A stretch of DNA of 64,000 nt. Origin: Plotosus lineatus (Eukaryota; Chordata; Actinopteri; Siluriformes; Plotosidae). Shown here piece by piece: positions 57,325 through 64,000 of this stretch (the stretch's first letter is position 1; every line of letters starts with the position of its first letter). The notes beneath the pieces were generated by a model. It ran no database searches. It had not been told where the DNA came from and saw only the letters and a list, made by a program, of their open reading frames with translations. The stretch covers positions 10,244,661-10,308,660 of the forward strand of contig CM045735.1 of assembly GCA_024760905.1 (NCBI GenBank), given 5' to 3'. Made by a program: the position numbers and the translations under genes.

Positions 57325-58314
57325 TGACACAAATACATGCATTTGTTTTTATTCACAAAACCAGCCCATACTTCTAATTCCAATACAAACATCGCTGTTC
57401 ATTTTAAAAGATGTAGCTACTGGCAATGTAAAAAAAAAAAAAAAAGAAAGAAAAGCAAACAAACAAACAAACAAACAAACAAACAAACAAACAAAATTTC
57501 AGTGCGTTTAAGGTGTGGGAGGAGCAAGTGCTGTCTCCAAGTGCTTCACAGGGTGAATCCACACCCGCACAATGGTGACGTTGTAACAAAAAAAAAACAA
57601 CAAAAAAAACAAAACGAAACAAAAATATGGCAGAAAACAGTGCAGATTTTTTAACGTTTGGACAAATGGGTGGTTTGGCAGTCAAGGAACTTCCAGTAGG
57701 AGCAAACCCCGCGTGTAAAAACAGCCGTCATCTCTCCTGAATATCCATCAGGTCTCGACGTATATTTGATCTTTCAATCCATTCAGAAAAATGGGATTTT
57801 TTTTTACACCTTGAAATAGTTTTTTCTTGTTTTTTTTTTGTTTTTTTTAAATGACAAACATTGATCAGTTTTTTCCAATGTATAAATTTAAAATCAAACT
57901 AAAAAAAAAAAAAAAGCAATCAATAAAATACAGAAGTTTAAGTCAGAACAACGGTGCTAAATTACAATAGTGCTTGCCATGAGCCACTAGTTTTAAAATA
58001 TAGCTGTAAAATTTACATTCTCTACACAAGTACTGTATCTTTCCACACGTGAACGACATTAACACCAAACACAGAAATTTTGTTGATTGTCCACACTCCG
58101 TCTGTCATTTCTGTTTGGCAATGAACTGTTCCAATGTATAAGCGAGAGAAAAAACCTGCTGGAAAAAGGACAAAAAGGTACCAAAATGGAAACATAGAAA
58201 AGGGAATGAAAGTTGCCATAATTTTTTTTTTCATTATGTTTAATTTTTGGTTCAAGGAATAAGTAGGTGCATCCATTATTCGATTGATTATGTTTTTGTA
58301 GCGTTTCTGCTTTG

Positions 58315-58371
<57 letters not shown>

Positions 58372-58568
58372 TGTGTGTATGTGTGTGAACTATCTGGTGG
58401 TTGTTTCCTCTTTTTTCGTGGTTTGTATGCTTGCTAGCCAGTGTTGGTGCAGGAGTCGGTCCAAGCGAGAGTTAGCATTGCACTTGAAGGCAGAGCTTTG
58501 GCTGGAAGTCGGAGGTCACAGCCCTACTGGAACCACCGGAACGCCGCTCCTGTCGGCAGCATCACCTT
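57325..58568 (-). other. Possible terminal exon and 3' UTR of a minus-strand gene
   Basis: On the minus strand, a polypyrimidine tract and CTCTAAG end at 58569, after which one frame gives KVMLPTGAAFRWFQ and a stop at 58524-58526; another frame gives GDAADRSGVPVVPVGL and a stop. Downstream are 1.2 kb of AT-rich single-copy DNA with T/A runs, a (GT)n at 58318-58385, an AAAC run at 57456-57498, and a minus-strand AATAAA at 57348-57353. This is the layout of a long fish 3' UTR, but I do not recognise the protein and the strand is not certain. Confidence 0.3.
58318..58385. repeat. (GT)n microsatellite
   Basis: GT tract with two TATG interruptions. Confidence 0.95.
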
Positions 58569-59364
58569 CTTAGAGAAAGAAAGGAAGAAAGAAAACAAGA
58601 AATTCTCATCAAGATATCACGCTTTAAGAAGGCTCGTTATCATTTAATCATGTACACTGATACATAAGCACCGAGTCGTTTGTTTTCCCCGTCGGCGCCA
58701 CACTTTCCAGTTCATTTCTGATGTGTCTCACATGTGCTGTCCCTCCTGTCCTTTTTTTTTTTTTTTTTTTTTTTCCCCTCACTCCCTTCCCCCAGCCACA
58801 GGCCATGGCCTTGGCTCCACGTGAAACTCGATATGGCACATTTATTATTTAGTCACCACGCAGTCACGTCGAGCTCTCACCCCACTACTCACACTCACGA
58901 AGCTCCCTCACGTTATCTGTGTCTCTTTGTCTCGCTCTGACTTTCCCTTCATTCCTTTCTTGTTTATCAGAGTTTGCTTCTGAAGCCTAGACAGACTGGG
59001 GACAAGGCCGTGGTCAGCTGAATGAGTGCGGCAGTGCTGCGTGTAGGTGTGTATTGAGTAAAAAGACGCTGTGTGTTGGTGCAATATTGAGGTCTGGAGC
59101 TGAAGGTAGTCTATGCGTTGAGGTTAGCATTGAGAATTTCCTGCTCAAGTATCTGAATTCCCAGCGGGTTTATTTACAGTCAAAAACATATCAGTTGACA
59201 TGTTTTGTTGTTCCAAAAATATTTTATCAGTAATCATAATCAAATCATTGTCATACGTGGTTTGCTTCTCAAAGTACAAAATATAGATCTGACATTATTA
59301 AACAAATCTTGAGCACTATCAGCACTGACAACATCGTTAAACGGTAAATAAATTATTTCCTCGT
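58569..59364. other. Single-copy sequence, no firm feature
   Basis: A T run at 58751-58774 followed by pyrimidines and CCCCCAG at about 58795 could be a plus-strand splice acceptor. No supported exon. Confidence 0.35.
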
Positions 59365-59621
59365 GGGTTTAGGATCCAGGCCCAGCAAGGGCTTTTTCTG
59401 TGTGGAGCTGGCAAGTTTACCTCCAGAGACATGTACATTAGGAATACTGTCTGTGCCAAATTGCCCTTAGGTATGAGTGTAAGTGTGAATGGTTGTGTGT
59501 GGACCATACAATGACATGTCATGCTGTTCAAGGTGTAAACCGCATTCGCCCAGAGTCAGCGAAGATTACGGGCCCCCCTGTGACCCTAGCAGGACTAAGT
59601 GTTTCAGCGAATGAATGAAAG
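59365..59621 (+). mobile_element. SINE type 2, internally deleted
   Basis: TTTTTCTGTGTGGAGCTGG, GACATGTACATTAGGAATAC, TTGCCCTTAGGTATGAGTG and a (AATG)-type tail. Confidence 0.75.
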
Positions 59622-60059
59622 ATTTCTTGTGCAAACATGCCTAAAACCATGGAAAAGACACACTGCCCCTCATATATCAATCTAATATAGAGGGCAGTGC
59701 ACTTCCAAGAGCCGTATAGCCTCCGCTCATGTCCATATTGATAAATGCTAAAATTTGTGCGGATACATTAATTTATGCTAAATTAGCCATAAATTTGGCA
59801 TTTTGCAAACATACAGTGTTAAAATTATTAATAACTTTTTTTTTTAAGTAATCTGAAAAACACTGTGCTTTCCAGCCTCTGATTCTTGTCAGACCATGAT
59901 CTATTCAGGTCGCTTCCGCTATGAGGTCAATGCATGCACAGGTCCCATACAAACGGAATGTGAGTCGGGAAATTTTTACTTTCACAGTCTCTAACTGAGC
60001 TCGGTGGGGAAAAGGTGGGAAAAAGATATGACCATGACTCATACTCTTTAGCCAAAAGG
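59622..60059. other. Unassigned non-coding sequence
   Basis: Nothing recognised. Confidence 0.5.
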
Positions 60060-62440
60060 ATTTGTGTAGGTGTAGTGTTGATTAATGAGGTTGTGTGGAG
60101 GTGTAATGTTGAGCATTGAGCATGTTTGTAGGTGTAGCATGGTGTACTGAAGCTGTATGTAAATGCAGTGTATTGAGTATTGTGGCTGGGCAAAAGGGCA
60201 AAAGTGAAGTAATGTACAGGAAAGCTATGTGGAGGGGAAGCGGATGACTTTTTGGCGTAGTAGACTATATTGAGGCTGCGTTTGGGTGTAGTAGACTGTG
60301 TTGAGGGTCCGTACCTGGATGTAGTAGACTGTATTGAGACTCTAAACTGTGTGTAAAAGGCTGTGCTGAGGCAATGTTTGGTTGAATTAAACTGTATTGA
60401 GGTTGTATTTGGGTGTAGTAGACTGTAATAGGGCTGTAGGTGGGTTTAATAGACTATATTGAAGCTGTCTGGGTTTAGAAGTGTTTGGGTGTAGAAGACC
60501 GTAATGAAACTGTGTTTAGGTGCAATAGGATGTATTGCGGCTGTATCTGGGTGTAGTAGACTGTATCAGGGTTGTATCTTGGTATAGAAGACTGTACTTG
60601 GGCTGTGTTTAGATTTCTTAAACTGTATTGAGGCTGTGTATGGGTGCAGTAGACTGTATGGAGGCTGTACCTGGGTGTAGTAGTTTGTACTGAGGCTGTA
60701 GGTGGGTTTAGTAGACTACATTGAAGCTGTCTGTGTTTTGAAGTGTTTGGGTGTAGAAAACCGTAATGAAGCTGTGTTTGGGTGCAATATGATGTATTGC
60801 GGCTGTATCTGGGTGTAGTAGACTGTATCAGGGCTGTATCTTGGTATAGAAGACTGTACTTGGGCTGTGTTTAGATTTCTTAAACTGTATTGAGGCTGTG
60901 TATGGGTGTAGTAGCCTGCATAGGGGCTCTGGGTGTAGTAGTATATATTGAAGCTGTGTTTGGGTGCAATATGATGTATTGCGGCTGTATCTGGGTGTAG
61001 TAGACTGAATTGAGGCTGTATATGGGTGTAGTAGACTGTATTAGGGCTGTATCTTGGTATAGTAGACTGTATTTGAGCTGTGTTTAGGTTTATTAAACTG
61101 TACTGAGGCTGTGTATGGGTGTGGTAGACTGTATTGAGGGTCCGTACCCGGATGTATTAGACTGTATTGAGGCTCTAACTGTGTGTAAAAGGCTGTGCTG
61201 AGGCAGTGTTTGGTTGTATTAAACTGTATTGAGGCTGTATTTTGGTGTAGTAGTTTGTATTGAGGTGGGTTTAATAGACTATATTGAAGCTGTCTGGGTT
61301 CAGAAGTGTTTGGGTGTAGAAGACTGCAATGAAGCTGTGTTTGAGTGCAGTAGGATATATTGTGGCTGTATCTGGGTGTAGTAGACCGTATCGGGGCTGT
61401 ATCTTGGTATAGTAGACCGTACTTGGGCTGTGTTTAGGTTTCTTAAACTGTATTGAGGCTATGTATGGGTGCAGTAGACTGTATGGAGGCTGTACCTGGG
61501 TGTAGTAGTTTGTACTGAGGCTGTAGGTGGGTTTAGTAGACTACATTGAAGCTGTCTGAGTTTAGAAGTGTTTGGGTGTAGAAGACCGTAATGAAGCTGT
61601 GTTTGGGTGCAATATGATGTATTGCGGCTGTATCTGGGTGTAGTAGACTGAATTGAGGCTGTATCTGGGTGTAGTAGACTGTATCAGGGCTGTATCTTGG
61701 TATAGTAGACTGTTCTTGGGCTGTGTTTAGGTTTCTTAAACTGTATTGAGGCTGTGTATGGGTGTAGTAGACTGTATGGAGGCTGTACCTGGGTGTAGTA
61801 GTTTGTACTGAGGCTGTAGGTGGGTTTAGTAGACTACATTGAAGCTGTCTGAGTTTAGAAGTGTTTGGGTGTAGAAGACCGTAATGAAGCTGTGTTTGGG
61901 TGCAATATGATGTATTGCGGCTGTATCTGGGTGTAGTAGACTGAATTGAGGCTGTATATGGGTGTAGTAGACTGTATCAGGGCTGTATCTTGGTATAGTA
62001 GACTGTATTTGAGTTTGTACTGAGGCTGTCGGTGGGTTCAATAGACTATATGGAAGCTGTCTGAGTTTAGAAGTGTTTGGGTGTAGAAGACCGTAATGAA
62101 GCTGTGTTTGGGTGCAACAGGATGTATTGTGGCTGTATCTGGGTGTAGTAGACTGAATTGAGGCTGTGTATGGGTGTAGTAGACTCTATCAGGGCTGGAT
62201 CTTGGTATAGTAGACTGTACTTGGACTGTGTTTAGGTTTATTAAATTGTATTAAGGCTCTATTTGGGTGTAGTGGTTTGTATTGAGGATGTAGGTTGGTA
62301 TAGTAGACTGTATCAGGGCTGTATCTTGGTATAGTAGACTGTTCTTGGGCTGTGTTTAGGTTTATTAAACTGTACTGAGGCTGTGTATGGGTGTAGTAGA
62401 CTGTATTGAGGCTGAATGTAGGTGTGGTAGTTGGTAGTGT
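60060..62440. repeat. Minisatellite, 31-bp unit with higher-order structure
   Basis: The unit reads TGGGTGTAGTAGACTGTATT followed by GAGGCTGTATC and is repeated with variants for about 2.4 kb; the left edge is degenerate. Marker variants recur at larger spacing: GTGTTTGGGTGTAGAAGAC-type at 60481, 60743, 61306, 61568, 61861 and 62073, and GAGGCTGTACCTGGG at 60661, 61486 and 61779. The common spacings 262 and 293 differ by exactly one unit. Confidence 0.95.
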
Positions 62441-62585
62441 GACTAGGGAAGGGCTTGTGTGTACTGAGGCATGGCTGTGGAGATGAGCTGTCGCCTCCCT
62501 CCCAAAGGCAACACTACTGCGGCAGAGAATCTCACACATTCACCAACACTGCCCCGAGCCAGGAGAAGCTCACATGTCTGCTCTT

Positions 62586-62636
<51 letters not shown>
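62586..62636. repeat. (CA)n microsatellite
   Basis: CA tract. Confidence 0.95.
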
Positions 62637-62637
<1 letters not shown>

Positions 62638-63073
62638 TAGCCCACACAATCTCACCCTCAGTCAGAGTAACCCACATTCACAAATAAATACACAAACAGA
62701 CACATGCACTGGAAACTTTATTCTTGTTAAATGCGACTGCGCTGGCCGTGTAATCAACACACCACGTTCAGTTACTACTATGTTGATTTGACAACTTAAG
62801 AATTAAAAAGTGTAATATGATATACCTAATAATAACAATACAAAAAAAACAAACAAACAAACAAACAAAAAAAAAAAAACATGAACACAGAGTTACAGAA
62901 AAAGATCACAGACCAGCATGAAATCAGGAAGCACATCATTTATATTGTGGTTATTTTGTCAAGCAGCTATTCGATGATGGTCATTAAAATTCTATGGATT
63001 CTACCACTAAAAAGTCTTTGTTGTTCAATTTTAATCTGTGGTAATTTACTTTTTCAACATATACAGCACTGTA
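62637..63073. other. Unassigned; (CAAA)n run near 62848
   Basis: No family recognised. Confidence 0.5.
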
Positions 63074-63584
63074 CCGTGGAACCTCAACTTACGAAAGCCC
63101 CAACAAACGAAAAATCCAGGTTACGAAAAACATTTTCCTAAAATTTTTGTCTCTGGATACGAAACAAGTTCATGTTACAAAAGGACCATCTCAAAAATTC
63201 AAACAATGCACGAGTTGCTCTCCCATTGACTATCTCCCAACATCCCGCCCCACTGGCCTCCCATTGGCTAGGAGGGATGACGTAGCTCCCTTGAGCAGCA
63301 GCTTGTTTCATGAGTTTTTTGAGTGTGCTCATTGCAACTTTATTTTTTGGCTCAGGCTTTTAACCTTGCATAAACATTTGTAAGATTATAACTCTGCTAA
63401 GAAGACATGGTCAACACGAAATAAGTACCTGAAGAGGTATGATTTTATCATTTTTAAAGAGTAGTATTGGGGGCCTTGGAACGAATCACGCGTTTTATAT
63501 GTAAAATGCGGTTCTACTTACGAAAAGTTCAGGTTACAAAACCACTTCCGGAACGGATTAATTTTGTAAATTAAGGTACCACTG
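63074..63584 (+). mobile_element. Tigger-like MITE, family B, copy 3
   Basis: CCGTGGAACCTCAACTTACG to AAGGTACCACTG; TA on both sides. One CCCATTGGCTAGGAGGG unit instead of the tandem units of copies 1 and 2. Confidence 0.88.
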
Positions 63585-63641
63585 TATCTCAAAACAATTT
63601 AGTATGACGTGAAAGGGAGGCGTTAGCAAAGTGGCGTAAGG

Positions 63642-63806
63642 CAGGGATCCCCAACCTTTTTATCACCGCGGACCAGTCAACGCCTGACAATTTTACCACA
63701 GACCGGCCGGGAGGGGGTGTCATAGATTGTTTATATTGTAAATATAATTTATTGACATAAATTATGATTATTATTATTATTAGTAGTAGTAGTAGTAGTA
63801 GTAGTA

Positions 63807-63853
<47 letters not shown>

Positions 63854-64000
63854 CACTCCATGAATGTTATTTTTCAACAGTTGAAATAAAGTTGGTTGGG
63901 AAGTAGAGCTTGAACTTTTCTAAAAACAAAAAAAAAAAAACAAAAAAAAAAATCCCCGCTAATGTTTGAAACGTGTCCAACACACCTCTGTTCACACGCG
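63642..64000. mobile_element. hAT-like MITE, family E, copy 2, runs off the window
   Basis: Starts CAGGGATCCCCAACCTTTTT and follows copy 1 (10097) through ATAGATTGTTTATATTG, a (TAG)/(AAT)n tract at 63768-63852, and GTTGGTTGGGAAGTAGAGCT. It lacks the inner SINE of copy 1. Right end lies beyond position 64000. Confidence 0.88.

Noticed and set aside
60060..62440. Regular repeats reminiscent of a CRISPR array
   Set aside because: Head-to-tail 31-bp units without unique spacers, in a eukaryotic setting.
61826..62539. Minus-strand frames with protein-like repeats (IPRYSPDTVYYTHIQPQ)
   Set aside because: They are translations of the 31-bp minisatellite; because 31 is not divisible by three the frame rotates every unit and variants introduce stops.

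Overview
The window looks like a gene-poor intergenic or intronic stretch of a ray-finned (teleost) fish genome. The basis is the repeat types: tRNA-derived SINEs resembling the fish HE1/DANA group with (AATG)n tails, an RTE-clade LINE ending in (GAA)n, fish-type Tc1 elements with IR/DR ends, many TA-flanked Tigger-like MITEs, hAT elements with 8-bp target duplications, and very dense GT, CT and AT microsatellites. No prokaryotic-type gene, operon, RBS or CRISPR is present. I recognise no complete host protein-coding gene. Family names rest on recalled motifs and were not checked against a repeat library.

Layout. 0-15 kb: packed and nested repeats, namely SINEs, a LINE 3' fragment at 1.7-2.2 kb, a foldback-like element at 2.3-2.8 kb, a MITE inside a SINE at 3.8-4.9 kb, Tc1 copy 1 at 6.6-8.2 kb, a hAT MITE inside a SINE at 9.9-11.05 kb, and a stack at 11.85-15.17 kb in which two MITEs of family A, one MITE of family B, one SINE and Tc1 copy 2 lie inside one another. 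15.6-24.6 kb: relatively transposon-poor, with long CT/GA/GT/AT microsatellites and GC-balanced single-copy islands that could be regulatory. 25-36 kb: SINEs, MITEs, a second foldback-like element, and at 35.68-36.05 kb a Penelope-like remnant carrying what reads as a type I hammerhead ribozyme. 36.9-40.4 kb: a nearly full-length dead RTE-type LINE inserted in a family A MITE with a 23-bp target duplication and itself broken by another retroposon. 41.7-41.9 kb: a possible terminal exon. 42-56 kb: more SINEs, hAT elements (one with a BED-finger transposase remnant) and MITEs. 56.7-59.3 kb: mostly single-copy, with a possible 3' end of a minus-strand gene. 60.0-62.4 kb: a 31-bp minisatellite with higher-order structure. 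63-64 kb: a family B MITE and a hAT MITE that runs off the window.

How the parts relate. The autonomous machinery is represented only by broken copies: the RTE LINE (reverse transcriptase), Tc1 and hAT (transposases). The SINEs carry tails like the RTE LINE, so they were probably mobilised by it. Families A, B and C have TA duplications and CAG...CTG ends and would need a Tc1/mariner (pogo/Tigger-like) transposase that is not encoded here. Nesting gives a relative chronology: SINEs, A and C elements are often hosts, whereas Tc1 copy 2, the RTE LINE and several SINEs are late insertions.
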